Source: DASWJS01 sp036397035
Lineage (GTDB): Bacteria; Actinomycetota; AC-67
Length of the DNA stretch: 49,409 bases
Reading direction: 5' to 3'
Assembly (NCBI GenBank): GCA_036397035.1
Contig: DASWJS010000038.1
Location: 1-49,409 of the forward strand
The notes under the pieces were generated by a model. That model saw only the letters and a program-made list of their open reading frames with translations. It ran no database searches and was not told the DNA's origin. Shown here piece after piece: positions 16,275-24,106 of this stretch (the first letter of the stretch is position 1; each line of letters starts with the position of its first letter). The position numbers and the translations under genes are program-made.

Positions 16275-16897
16275 GCGCCCTCGGCACCCCACAGGCTCAT
16301 CTGCCCGACGCCGTTGAACGATAGACGGTGATAGGGCGACGGTCCGAATTCGCGGATGGCGTCCCAATGCTCGGCCGTCCCGTAGCCCTTGTTCTCCACG
16401 AAGCCGTACTCGGGGAAGCGCCGCCCCAGCGCGCGCATGATGCGGTCTCGCGTCACCTTCGCCACGATCGAGGCGGCGGCGATCGTCTTGGACACGCGGT
16501 CGCCCGCCTTGATGGCGAGCGCCGGAAACGGCGCGCGCGCGACCGCGTAGCCGTCCACCAACAGGTAGTCGGGCTCCGGGTCGAGGCGGACCGCGGCGGC
16601 CCGCAGCGCGCGCAGGTTGGACCGGTGCAGCCCGCGCCGGTCGATCGAGCCCGCGCGAACCTTGACGACCGAAACGGCGAGCGCATGACGCAGGATCTCG
16701 CTCGCTAGACGCTCGCGCGCCGCGGGCGTCAGCAGCTTGGAGTCGCGCAACCCGGGAATCTCCACGTCGTCGGGGAGGATGACCGCGCAGGTCACGAGCG
16801 GACCTGCGAGCGCGCCGCGGCCGGTTTCGTCGACGCCCGCCACCCTCCGGAACCCCGCCCGGTAAAGGGTCTGCTCGATGCGCCCGTCCGGCTCCAC
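16271..16897 (-). CDS. rnhB: Ribonuclease HII
   Basis: RNase HII, 208 aa, removes ribonucleotides from DNA. The active-site motifs are VAGVDETGRGALAGPLV (catalytic D and E), LRDSKLL and DYLLVDGYAV. SKTIAAASIVAKVTRD is the family helix, and the C-terminal HWDAIREFGPSPYHRLSF is normal. GTG 16897 is chosen because TATGAT lies exactly 6 nt upstream, giving a leaderless start, and because the longer reading would lack family similarity. It lies downstream of lepB. Confidence 0.94.
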   Translation of the reverse strand: MEPDGRIEQTLYRAGFRRVAGVDETGRGALAGPLVTCAVILPDDVEIPGLRDSKLLTPAARERLASEILRHALAVSVVKVRAGSIDRRGLHRSNLRALRAAAVRLDPEPDYLLVDGYAVARAPFPALAIKAGDRVSKTIAAASIVAKVTRDRIMRALGRRFPEYGFVENKGYGTAEHWDAIREFGPSPYHRLSFNGVGQMSLWGAEGA

Positions 16898-16903
16898 GTC
16901 CCG

Positions 16904-16909
16904 ATCATA
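16904..16909 (-). promoter_or_regulatory. -10 box of rnhB (leaderless type)
   Basis: TATGAT on the minus strand, 6 nt before the GTG start of rnhB, with no ribosome-binding site between them. A good match to TATAAT (5 of 6). Confidence 0.5.
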
Positions 16910-16917
16910 CGGGCAGC

Positions 16918-17691
16918 CTAGGGGAACGCCCAGGCCGACAGTCGCGGCGACCACGCCCGGACCCACGCGTAGGCGGGCGTGTGGAAGAAGCCGATGCGGC
17001 CGGCCGGCCAGATCCTGATGAACGCCTTGCCGATGATGTCGGTGCGGGCGACCGGGCCCAGCAACGTGCGGCTGTCGGAGGAGTTCGGCCTGTTGTCCCC
17101 CATCACGAAGTAATGGTCCTCGGGCACGACGGTCGGCTCGAACGCAACGCGTTGCACGTTCTGCACATACGGCTCGTCGAGGCGGAATCGCTCCCCCCCG
17201 ACCGGCGTGATGTAGACGTGCCCGCGCCTGTTGGCCTCGACCGTCTCCCCCGGCAGGCCGACCACGCGTTTGATGAAGTCCCGCTCCTGGGGATGCACGA
17301 CGCCGAGGCCTTCGGTCAGGAACGATCGAACGCGCCCGAAGAAGGACTTCTGCCGCCGGTCCTTCTCCGCGATGAACACGATGATCTCGCCCCGCCGCGG
17401 GTCGCGCACGCGGTAGACCAGCTTGTTCACCAGCACGCGGTCGCCGATCTTGAGCTCGGGCACCATCGACTCGGACGGGATGTAGAACGCCTGGGCAACG
17501 AAGGTCTTGATGATCAGCGCCAGGCCGAAGGCGATCAGGATCAGCACCGGCAGCTCGCGCAGGAAGCTCCCCTTCCCGCCGTCTTTGTCCTCGGTCTCCG
17601 GCGCAGCCCCTTCGGGTGTTTCCGCGGCCGCACCGCTGCCGGGCTGCTCCCCGACGGTGTCGAGCGCCCGCGGCTCGGCGTCTTCCTCCAT
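16918..17691 (-). CDS. lepB: Type I signal peptidase (first copy)
   Basis: A 257-aa S26 signal peptidase that removes signal peptides on the outer face of the membrane. A cytoplasmic acidic tail (about 45 aa, Gly/Pro/Glu-rich) precedes one span (LPVLILIAFGLALIIKTFVAQAFYI). The catalytic Ser lies in IPSESMVPEL and the Lys in DFIKRVVGLPGE. The C-terminal box GDNRPNSSDSR is intact. ATG 17691 follows a TACAGT box by 8 nt. The second copy lies 41 nt upstream, and the two share the catalytic core but differ in their tails. Confidence 0.95.
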   Translation of the reverse strand: MEEDAEPRALDTVGEQPGSGAAAETPEGAAPETEDKDGGKGSFLRELPVLILIAFGLALIIKTFVAQAFYIPSESMVPELKIGDRVLVNKLVYRVRDPRRGEIIVFIAEKDRRQKSFFGRVRSFLTEGLGVVHPQERDFIKRVVGLPGETVEANRRGHVYITPVGGERFRLDEPYVQNVQRVAFEPTVVPEDHYFVMGDNRPNSSDSRTLLGPVARTDIIGKAFIRIWPAGRIGFFHTPAYAWVRAWSPRLSAWAFP

Positions 17692-17699
17692 GACGGCCA

Positions 17700-17705
17700 A
17701 CTGTA
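17700..17705 (-). promoter_or_regulatory. -10 box of lepB (leaderless type)
   Basis: TACAGT on the minus strand, 8 nt before the ATG. The first lepB copy may therefore have its own promoter in the 41-nt gap between the two paralogues. Confidence 0.35.
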
Positions 17706-17732
17706 TCGCGGCCGGCCGGTCACGCTTGCGGC

Positions 17733-18596
17733 TCAGGCCCGCCGGGTGCGAACTGCTGCGATCAAGCCGGCGAGACCGAGCACTGCGCCGGCGATCGGTC
17801 GAGCGGCCAGCCCGGATCCCCCGTAGGTGGGCTCGCTCAGCAACCCGATGCGTCCGGGCGGCCAGATCCGAACGAACGCCTTGCCGATCACGTCGCTCAT
17901 CTTGATCGGGCCGAGCGTCGACCGGGAGTCCGAGGAGTTGTTGCGGTTGTCGCCCATCACGAACAGGTGGCCCTCGGGAACGACCACGGGCTCTTGCAGC
18001 GTGAAGTTGTCCTCGCCCTGCATGATGTAGGGCTCGTCGAGCCGCATGCGCGCGCCGTCGGTCGTCGTCACGAAGACGTGCTTCTTCGTCACCTCGATGG
18101 TCTCGCCCGGCAGCCCGATCACACGCTTGATGTAGTCGGTCTCCGACGGCGCCGACACGCCGAGCCCTTCGATCAGGAAGTCCCGCACCTTCTGTACGAC
18201 GCTTCGGTCGCCGTCGGGGCGGTCGACGACGAACACCACGATCTCGCCTCGACGGGGCTCTCGGAACCGGTAGGCGAGCTTGTTCACCGCCACACGGTCG
18301 CCGCGACAGTTGTCGCAGCCGTGCAGCGTCGGCTCCATGGACTCCGACGGGATGAAGAACATCTGCAGCAGGAACGTCTTGAGCAGCAGGGCCATGCCGA
18401 GCGCCAGCGTGACCAGGACGGGCAGCTCGCGGAGCCGGTCGGTTACCTTCCGCTTGGGCGGGGGCAGACCGGCGGGCAGTGTCGGCCACGATTCCTGGAG
18501 CCCGTGCTCGTCGAGCCGCAGCGCGGCTCCATTACCGAGCGCTCCGGCGTGGCCGGTCGGCGGGGCGGGGGAAGTCTCGATCGATTCCAGGGTCAT
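17733..18596 (-). CDS. lepB: Type I signal peptidase (second copy)
   Basis: A 287-aa signal peptidase with the same plan: an N-terminal tail, a span (LPVLVTLALGMALLLKTFLLQMFFI), Ser in IPSESMEPTL, Lys in DYIKRVIGLPGE and GDNRNNSSDSR. It differs in a CDNCRGD insertion after the Ser motif and a C-terminal hydrophobic helix (PIAGAVLGLAGLIAAV), so it may have two spans. ATG 18596 has a GGGGA site 6 nt upstream; another ATG 5 codons earlier lacks one. It is downstream of rplS in the usual rplS-lepB order. Confidence 0.94.
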   Translation of the reverse strand: MTLESIETSPAPPTGHAGALGNGAALRLDEHGLQESWPTLPAGLPPPKRKVTDRLRELPVLVTLALGMALLLKTFLLQMFFIPSESMEPTLHGCDNCRGDRVAVNKLAYRFREPRRGEIVVFVVDRPDGDRSVVQKVRDFLIEGLGVSAPSETDYIKRVIGLPGETIEVTKKHVFVTTTDGARMRLDEPYIMQGEDNFTLQEPVVVPEGHLFVMGDNRNNSSDSRSTLGPIKMSDVIGKAFVRIWPPGRIGLLSEPTYGGSGLAARPIAGAVLGLAGLIAAVRTRRA

Positions 18597-18647
18597 GTGC
18601 GTCCCCGTCATGGTACGAGCAGCGCGGCGATCGCGCGCCGAGGGGGG

Positions 18648-19196
18648 CTACGCGCCCGCGGGCTTCGGCTCTTCTTCCGCCGCTTCCGCGGCCTCGGGAG
18701 TCTCGGCCTCCTGGGCCTCGGTAGTCTCGGCCTCCTCGGCCTCCGTAATCTCAGGAGTCTCGGCCTCGGGAGTCTCGGCTTCCTCGGCCACGACTTCGGG
18801 AGCCGCCGCCTCGGACTCGTCCTCCCCTTCGACCGGCACGAACTCCTGGATGCGGGTGCGGCGCTCGTCGATGCGAGCGGCCTTGCCGCTCAGCTCGCGC
18901 AGGTAGTACAGCTTTGCGCGGCGCACCTTGCCGTGGCGAACCACCTCGAGCTTGGTGATGAGCGGCGCGTGCAGCGGGAACGTGCGCTCGACGCCCACGC
19001 CGAAGGAGACCTTGCGAACGGTGAAGGACTCGCGCAGACCCCCTCCGCGGCGCGCGATCACGACGCCCTCGAACATCTGGTCGCGCGTGCGCTGGCCCTC
19101 GTGCACCTTGACGAACACCTTCACGCGGTCACCCGGCCGGAACGGCGGGATGTCCTTGCGCAGGCGTCCTTGTTCGACGATGTCGAGTTTGTTCAT
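18648..19196 (-). CDS. rplS: 50S ribosomal protein L19 with acidic C-terminal extension
   Basis: L19 sits at the 30S-50S interface. Residues 1 to about 113 are canonical (LRKDIPPFRPGDRVKVFVKVHEGQRTRDQMFEGVVIARRGGGL, RRAKLYYLRELSGKAARI). A tail of about 65-70 residues follows, almost only Glu, Ala, Thr and Pro, with repeats of the EAETPE type; typical L19 is about 115 aa. Its own promoter (TAGGCA-17-TAGCAT) and the ribosome-binding site GGAG precede it, unlike its leaderless neighbours. Confidence 0.95.
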   Translation of the reverse strand: MNKLDIVEQGRLRKDIPPFRPGDRVKVFVKVHEGQRTRDQMFEGVVIARRGGGLRESFTVRKVSFGVGVERTFPLHAPLITKLEVVRHGKVRRAKLYYLRELSGKAARIDERRTRIQEFVPVEGEDESEAAAPEVVAEEAETPEAETPEITEAEEAETTEAQEAETPEAAEAAEEEPKPAGA

Positions 19197-19229
19197 GGGT
19201 GTCTCCAGCCCGAGAAGCAGCGGCCGCTC

Positions 19230-19258
19230 ATGCTACCAGGAGCGCGAGCCGCTGCCTA
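19230..19258 (-). promoter_or_regulatory. Promoter of rplS
   Basis: Minus-strand -35 TAGGCA (19253-19258), 17-bp spacer, -10 TAGCAT (19230-19235). It overlaps the trmD stop, so rplS can be expressed separately from rpsP-trmD. A leader of about 25-30 nt with GGAG follows. Confidence 0.5.
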
Positions 19259-19942
19259 CACGCCCGGCTCGCCGGGCTCGACCAGGTCGGGACGCCGGTC
19301 GCGCGTCCGGCGCATCGCCTCCTCGCGCCGCCACCGCTCGACCTCGGCGTGGTTGCCCGACAGCAGGACCTGGGGCACGGCCATCCCGCGGAACTCCGCG
19401 GGCCGGGTGTAGTGCGGGTAGTCGAGCATCCCGGTCGTGAAGGACTCCTGCTCGACCGAGCCGGGCTCGCCGACCACCCCGGCGAGCAGGCGCGTCACCG
19501 CCTCGATCACGACGAGCGCGGCCGCCTCGCCGCCGGCCAGTACGAAGTCGCCGATGGAGACCTCGTCGGTCGCCAGCGTCGCGACGCGCTCGTCGATCCC
19601 CTCGTAGCGTCCGCACATCAGCACCAGGTGCGCCTCGCCGGAAAGTTCCTCGGCGAGCCGCTGGTCGAATCGCCGGCCCGCGGGCGTGAGCAAGATGCGG
19701 CGGGCGCGCTCCCATCCCTCGATCGCTTCGACCGCGGCGAACCACGGCTCGGGCTTCATCACCATGCCCGGCCCGCCGCCGAACGGCTCGTCGTCGACGG
19801 TGCGGTGTTTGTCGGTCGCGTGCGCGCGCAAGTCGCGCACGGCCAGCTCGACCAAACCCTGCTCGCGTGCCTTGCCCAGCAGAGACACGCGCGCCGGAGC
19901 CTCGACGTACTCGGGGAAGATCGTGACGACGTCGACGCGCAT
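19256..19942 (-). CDS. trmD: tRNA (guanine-N1)-methyltransferase
   Basis: TrmD, 228 aa, methylates G37 of tRNAs with a SPOUT trefoil-knot fold. Starts MRVDVVTIFPEYVEAPARVSLLGKA. Core motifs are DDEPFGGGPGMVMKPEP, LMCGRYEGIDERV and SIGDFVLAGGEAAALVVIEAVTRL, then LDYPHYTRP. It directly abuts the rimM stop (19942/19943), giving the classical rpsP-rimM-trmD-rplS order. Confidence 0.97.
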   Translation of the reverse strand: MRVDVVTIFPEYVEAPARVSLLGKAREQGLVELAVRDLRAHATDKHRTVDDEPFGGGPGMVMKPEPWFAAVEAIEGWERARRILLTPAGRRFDQRLAEELSGEAHLVLMCGRYEGIDERVATLATDEVSIGDFVLAGGEAAALVVIEAVTRLLAGVVGEPGSVEQESFTTGMLDYPHYTRPAEFRGMAVPQVLLSGNHAEVERWRREEAMRRTRDRRPDLVEPGEPGV

Positions 19943-20437
19943 TCAGAACAGCCCTTCCGGCGGGTCCAGCGTGATGCGACGGGCGTCCCGGTCGACGCCG
20001 ACGACGATCGCGCGCACCGCGGGGACGAGCACCTCTCCCCCGTCACGCGCGATCACCCAGTGGTCGTGCCCCGCGCCTTCCTGGACGCGCGCCAGCGCGC
20101 CGAGCGCTCTGCCCGCGCGATCGACGACCAGGAAGCCCTCGATCTCATGGGGATAGAACGACCACTCCTGCAGCGGACGAGCCTCCCCCTGCTCGATGAA
20201 CAGCGTCGTGCCTCGCAGCGCCTCGGCGGCGGTTCGATCCGGCACCTGCTCGAACTTCACCAGTAGACGCCCTTGGTGCTCGCGAGCCGCGGCGACCGAG
20301 AGCCGCTCGGTTCCGGCGATTACAGTCCTGCCCGGCGCGAAGCGTTCGGGAGCGTCGGAGTAGACCTCGACGGAGACCTCGCCGCGGATGCCGTGCGCCT
20401 TGGCGACGCGTCCCACGGCGAGCCGCTCGGGCTCCAT
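19943..20437 (-). CDS. rimM: 16S rRNA processing protein RimM
   Basis: RimM, 164 aa, helps mature the 30S head by binding S19. The N-terminal RimM domain (LAVGRVAKAHGIRGEVSVEVYSDAPERFAPG) is followed by a PRC-barrel (SFYPHEIEGFLVVD and VLVPAVRAIVVGVDRDARRITLDPPEGLF). The ATG at 20437 lies 3 nt after the KH protein stop. Confidence 0.95.
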   Translation of the reverse strand: MEPERLAVGRVAKAHGIRGEVSVEVYSDAPERFAPGRTVIAGTERLSVAAAREHQGRLLVKFEQVPDRTAAEALRGTTLFIEQGEARPLQEWSFYPHEIEGFLVVDRAGRALGALARVQEGAGHDHWVIARDGGEVLVPAVRAIVVGVDRDARRITLDPPEGLF

Positions 20438-20440
20438 CGG

Positions 20441-20773
20441 TCAGTCGGCGATCTCGACCGAGGCGTAAGTGTCGAATCGCGAGGCGGTGGCCCGGGCCGT
20501 GCGCCGGATGGCGTTGGCCATGTGCCCGCCCCGGCCGATGACGCGCCCCAGGTCCTCGGGGTCGACGTGGAGCAGGTAGAGCGCGCCGCGGTCGTCGGCG
20601 GTCACTTCGACGTGGACCTGGTCGGGGTGGTCGACGATGGCGCGCACGGCGTAGAGCAGCACGTCGTGCACGGGGTCGCCGGTCGTCTCGAAGTCGTCCG
20701 CGCCCTCGTCGGGCTCGGGCGCGCCCTCGGGCGTCAGGCCTTCGCCGTCTTGGTCTGCTTGTGCTTCTGCCAT
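20441..20773 (-). CDS. khpA: KhpA-type KH-domain RNA-binding protein
   Basis: A small KH-domain protein of the KhpA (YlqC) type, found between rpsP and rimM. The KH core is AVRAIVDHPDQVHVEV, then LYLLHVDPEDLGRVIGRGGHMANAIRRT, where GRGG is the RNA-binding loop. ATG 20773 gives 110 aa and overlaps rpsP by 40 nt. A later GTG (HDVLLYAV region) is an alternative that would give the more typical size of about 80 aa. In Firmicutes KhpA pairs with KhpB and affects small-RNA regulation and cell elongation. Confidence 0.88.
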   Translation of the reverse strand: MAEAQADQDGEGLTPEGAPEPDEGADDFETTGDPVHDVLLYAVRAIVDHPDQVHVEVTADDRGALYLLHVDPEDLGRVIGRGGHMANAIRRTARATASRFDTYASVEIAD

Positions 20774-21006
20774 ATGCCGGTGCGCTTGAGCAGCGCGGTC
20801 GCGCTCTCGGACGGCTGGGCCCCCTTCGAGAGCCAGTGGAGCGCGCGACCCTCGTCGATCGTGATCTGCGACGGCTCGGTGAGGGGGTTGTAGTGGCCGA
20901 TGATCTCGACGAAGCGCCCATCCCGCGGCTTGCGCTGGTCGGCGACCACAACGCGATACGCGGGCTGCTTGCGCTTGCCCGTTCGAAGGAGCCTTATCCG
21001 TACCAT
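20734..21006 (-). CDS. rpsP: 30S ribosomal protein S16
   Basis: S16, 90 aa: VRIRLLRTGKRKQPAYRVVVADQRKPRDGRFVEIIGHYNPLTEP, a full family match. The ATG at 21006 is chosen over an upstream reading because of the family start. A TATCCT box (21017-21022) lies 10 nt before the ATG and may be its -10. It heads the rpsP-khpA-rimM-trmD-rplS run. Confidence 0.97.
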   Translation of the reverse strand: MVRIRLLRTGKRKQPAYRVVVADQRKPRDGRFVEIIGHYNPLTEPSQITIDEGRALHWLSKGAQPSESATALLKRTGIWQKHKQTKTAKA

Positions 21007-21058
21007 CGGCCCGCAGAGGATACACAGCACCGCAGGTCCGTGCTACTTCGCGGTCGAG

Positions 21059-21363
21059 CTACGCCTCCGGGTTGCACGGCGAGGCGTACCCGGTGCTGAC
21101 GGTCCTCCCGAGGAGGGCGAGGCCCGGTTTGTCGGGCACGGGCACGCCGAACACCTTGCCCTGAGCGCGCGCGGGCCGCCCGACGGTCAGGTTGTGGTAG
21201 ACGAACGGGCACGTCACCTGAACGGCAACCCGGACGGCGGTCCGGAGTAGCGGGCGTACGAGGTCGACGCATCCAAGTCCCCGTCCTCGCGGACGAGCAT
21301 GTGGAACGGTCGCCCGGCGAGCGTCGTGTGGACCTCAGCTCCGCTGAAGTCGTCGTGGACCAA
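21059..21363 (-). pseudogene. Probable frameshifted gene remnant
   Basis: The gap between rpsP and ffh (21007-21446) has coding-like composition but no single ORF. One minus-strand frame can be read from about 21363 (TTG) to a TGA at 21214-21216 and ends ARYSGPPSGLPFR. Another frame continues to a TAG at 21059-21061, with RVAVQVTCPFVYHNLTVG near its middle and VSTGYASPCNPEA at the end. Both have G/C-rich third positions, as real genes here do. Joined by one shift, they would give about 100 aa; the family is unrecognised. The Val-rich strand before TCPF resembles pilin-like TadE tails, but this is weak. A sequencing error would explain it equally well. Confidence 0.35.
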
Positions 21364-21446
21364 CTCATGGGTTCGTGCTCGGTTCCGCGATACCAGATGC
21401 CGAAACGATATGTCGCTGCTCGTATGGAAGACAAGGAATGCAGGGC

Positions 21447-22877
21447 TTAGCGGCGCTTCTTCTTTTTCTTGTGGTGTTGTTTGGGTTTCTTCGGCCGCGG
21501 CTTCGTGCGGGGGCGGTGGGGCATGCCGCCCGGAAGGCCCGCGGGCGCGAGCGCCGGCCCCATGCCGGGCTTGCCGCCGACGCCGGGCATCCCACCGGTC
21601 ACCACGGCCTTCATCAGCTTGCGAACCTCAGTGAACTGCTTGACCAATGCGCTCACGTCGCTCTGCTGCTTGCCGCAGCCCGTCGCGATCCGCCTGCGCC
21701 GGGACGGGTTGATGATGCCGGGGTCTTCGCGCTCGGCGCGCGTCATCGACTGGATGATCGACTCGACTTCCTTCAGGTCGCGCTCGTCGACCTCCTCGCC
21801 TTGCAGCATCTGCTTCATCCCGGGCACCATGCCGAGCAGCGACTGCAACGGCCCCATCTTCCGCAGTTGCTTGAGCTGCGTGAGGAAGTCGTCGAGCGTG
21901 AAGGTCGCCTTGCGGATCTTCTCCTCCATTGCGGCGCGCTCGTCGGCCTCCATGTGCTCTTCGGCCTTCTCGATGAGCGTGAGCACGTCGCCCATGCCGA
22001 GGATGCGCGACGCCATGCGATCGGGATGGAAGGATTCGAAGGCGTCGAGGCGCTCTCCGGTCGAGGCGAACTTCACCGGACGCCCGGAGACGTGCGCGAT
22101 GGAAAGCGCCGCGCCGCCGCGAGCGTCGCCGTCGATCTTGGTCAGGATGATCCCCGAATAGTCCACGCGCTCCAGGAACGCGGTCGCGACGTTCACCGCG
22201 TCCTGACCGGTCATGGCGTCGGCGACGAACAGCGTCTCGTCGGGTTGCACGCGGTCGCGGATCGCGGCCGCCTCGTTCATCATCTCCTCGTCGACGTGCA
22301 GTCGCCCGGCCGTGTCGACGATCACGACGTCGCGGCGCTGCGCGCGCGCCTCCTCCAGCCCCTCCCCGGCGACCTCGACCGGGCTCATGCCGGTGCGCGT
22401 CACGACCGGCACGCCGATCTCGGCGCCGACGATCGCGAGCTGCTCGACCGCGGCAGGACGCTGGAGGTCGCACGCGACGAGCAGCGGCTTCTTGCCGCGC
22501 GACTTCAGCAGGCGCGCGAGCTTGCCGGCGGCCGTCGTCTTGCCCGAACCCTGCAGCCCGCAGAGCATGATCACCGTCGGCGGGTTCTGCGCGTAGGCGA
22601 TCGGCTTGTGCTCGCTGCCCAGCACCGCGACGAGCTCCTCGTGGACGATCTTTACGACGGCCTGCGCGGGCGTCAGCGCCTTCATGACCTCGTCTCCGAC
22701 CGCCCGCTCGCGGACCCTGGACACGAGCGAGCGCACGACCGAGGTGTGAACGTCCGCTTCCAGCAGCGCGAGCCGGACCTCGCGCAGCACCTCGTCGACC
22801 TGCTCCTCGGTGAGCTTCCCTCGCGAGCGGAGCTTGCCGAATATCCCTTCGATCCGGTCGGTGAGCGCGTCGAACAT
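21447..22877 (-). CDS. ffh: Signal recognition particle protein
   Basis: Ffh, 476 aa, binds signal sequences and targets ribosomes to FtsY. The N domain is helical (MFDALTDRIEGIFGKLRSRGKLTEEQVDEVLREVRLALLEADV). The G domain carries GLQGSGKTTAAGKLA, CDLQRPAAVEQL, IVDTAGRLHVDEE and TKIDGDARGGAAL. The M domain shows the methionine-rich LGMVPGMKQML and the RNA-binding SRRRRIATGCG (usually SGxx). A very basic tail (PKKPKQHHKKKKKRR) ends it. The ATG directly abuts the ftsY stop. Confidence 0.97.
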   Translation of the reverse strand: MFDALTDRIEGIFGKLRSRGKLTEEQVDEVLREVRLALLEADVHTSVVRSLVSRVRERAVGDEVMKALTPAQAVVKIVHEELVAVLGSEHKPIAYAQNPPTVIMLCGLQGSGKTTAAGKLARLLKSRGKKPLLVACDLQRPAAVEQLAIVGAEIGVPVVTRTGMSPVEVAGEGLEEARAQRRDVVIVDTAGRLHVDEEMMNEAAAIRDRVQPDETLFVADAMTGQDAVNVATAFLERVDYSGIILTKIDGDARGGAALSIAHVSGRPVKFASTGERLDAFESFHPDRMASRILGMGDVLTLIEKAEEHMEADERAAMEEKIRKATFTLDDFLTQLKQLRKMGPLQSLLGMVPGMKQMLQGEEVDERDLKEVESIIQSMTRAEREDPGIINPSRRRRIATGCGKQQSDVSALVKQFTEVRKLMKAVVTGGMPGVGGKPGMGPALAPAGLPGGMPHRPRTKPRPKKPKQHHKKKKKRR

Positions 22878-24065
22878 CTACGTCTCCAGCAAGTCGTCCA
22901 CGAACGTCTCGGGCACGAACGGCGCCAGGTCGTCGATCCCTTCGCCGAGGCCCACGAGCTTCACGGGGATGCCCAGCTCCTGCTGGACCGCGATCACGAT
23001 GCCGCCCTTGGCCGAGCCGTCGAGCTTGGTCAGCACGAGCCCGGTCACGTTCGCCGCCTCGGTGAACGCGCGCGCCTGCTGCACGCCGTTCTGGCCGGTC
23101 GTCGCGTCCAGGACGAGCAGCACCTCGTCGGGCTCGCCCGCCTCCCGGTCGAGCACGCGCTTGATCTTGGCCAGCTCGTCCATGAGGTCGCGCTTGTTCT
23201 GCAGGCGCCCGGCCGTGTCGATGATGAGCACGTCCGCGCTGCGCGCCTTGGCGGCCGCGACGCCGTCGTAAACGACGGCGGCGGGGTCGCCGCCGGGTTG
23301 GTGCTTGACGACCTGCGCCTCGGCGCGCTCGGCCCAGGTTTCGAGCTGCTGGTCGGCGGCCGCGCGGAACGTGTCGGCAGCGGCCAGGATCGTCGACTTC
23401 CCGTCCGAGCGCATCTGCGCGGCGAGCTTTCCGATCGTGGTGGTCTTGCCGGACCCGTTGACGCCGGTGACGAGCCAGATCGTCAGGCCGCCGGACTTCG
23501 CGCGCAACGATCGGTCCTGATCGCCGAGCACGCTCAGAAGCTCCGCACGGAGCGCAGCCATGCCGTCGTCGACCTTCTGCTCGCGCAGCGCCGCCACGAT
23601 CCGCTCGGTCGCCTTCACGCCGACGTCGGCCAGCAGGAGCACTTCCTCGATCTGCTCCCAGTCTTCGGCCGTCATCGCCGAACCGCGGAACAGCCGGCTG
23701 AGCGACGAGCCGATCGAGCGAACCCGTCCGCGCTTCGGAGGCGCCACCGGCTCGGGCGGGGCCTCGGGTTCCGGGAGCACAACCGGCTCGGGAGGAGCCG
23801 CCGGTTCGGGCGGCGCTAGCAGCTCTGGCGGGGCGGCCGCCCGTTCCGGCGGGGCGATCGGTTCCGGCGGCGCGATCGGTTCCGGCGGCGCCTCGACGGC
23901 GGGAGCCTGCGGCTCGTCGAAGGTTTCCGGCGCTTCGTCGAGGTCGGGGACGCTCACCCGCGACCGGCGGCGCGCGATGGCGACGCCCGCGACGCTCAGC
24001 AACAGCGTGCTGAAGATCAGCAGCACGAGGACGAGGGCGAAGCCGGGACCAGAACCGTCAGACAT
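22878..24065 (-). CDS. ftsY: SRP receptor FtsY with membrane anchor and Pro-rich linker
   Basis: FtsY, 395 aa, is the membrane docking GTPase for SRP. An N-terminal span (FALVLVLLIFSTLLLSVAGVAIA) anchors it. Residues about 55-112 are an APPEP-repeat linker. The NG domain follows: LLADVGVKATERIVAAL, GVNGSGKTTTIGKLA, DTFRAAADQQL, IIDTAGR, TKLDGSAKGG and GLGEGIDDLAPF. The ATG at 24065 follows a TAGGCT box by 9 nt. ffh directly follows, so receptor and particle protein share an operon. Confidence 0.97.
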   Translation of the reverse strand: MSDGSGPGFALVLVLLIFSTLLLSVAGVAIARRRSRVSVPDLDEAPETFDEPQAPAVEAPPEPIAPPEPIAPPERAAAPPELLAPPEPAAPPEPVVLPEPEAPPEPVAPPKRGRVRSIGSSLSRLFRGSAMTAEDWEQIEEVLLLADVGVKATERIVAALREQKVDDGMAALRAELLSVLGDQDRSLRAKSGGLTIWLVTGVNGSGKTTTIGKLAAQMRSDGKSTILAAADTFRAAADQQLETWAERAEAQVVKHQPGGDPAAVVYDGVAAAKARSADVLIIDTAGRLQNKRDLMDELAKIKRVLDREAGEPDEVLLVLDATTGQNGVQQARAFTEAANVTGLVLTKLDGSAKGGIVIAVQQELGIPVKLVGLGEGIDDLAPFVPETFVDDLLET

Positions 24066-24074
24066 CGGCCGGGC

Positions 24075-24080
24075 AGCCTA
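24075..24080 (-). promoter_or_regulatory. -10 box of ftsY-ffh (leaderless type)
   Basis: TAGGCT on the minus strand lies 9 nt before the ftsY ATG and no ribosome-binding site separates them. Confidence 0.4.
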
Positions 24081-24106
24081 CCAGCGCCGCCGCCGCCAGA
24101 CTCGCG

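Noticed and set aside
18660..18830. CRISPR-like or microsatellite repeat
   Set aside because: The repeated units are codons of the acidic L19 tail, irregular in length and without spacers.
21214..21216. TGA read as selenocysteine in the rpsP-ffh gap
   Set aside because: After the TGA the same frame soon meets another stop, and no selenocysteine insertion hairpin is seen; a frameshift explains it better.
21007..21446. SRP RNA gene next to ffh
   Set aside because: The conserved GGAAG/AGCA tetraloop region is absent and the gap has codon-like structure.
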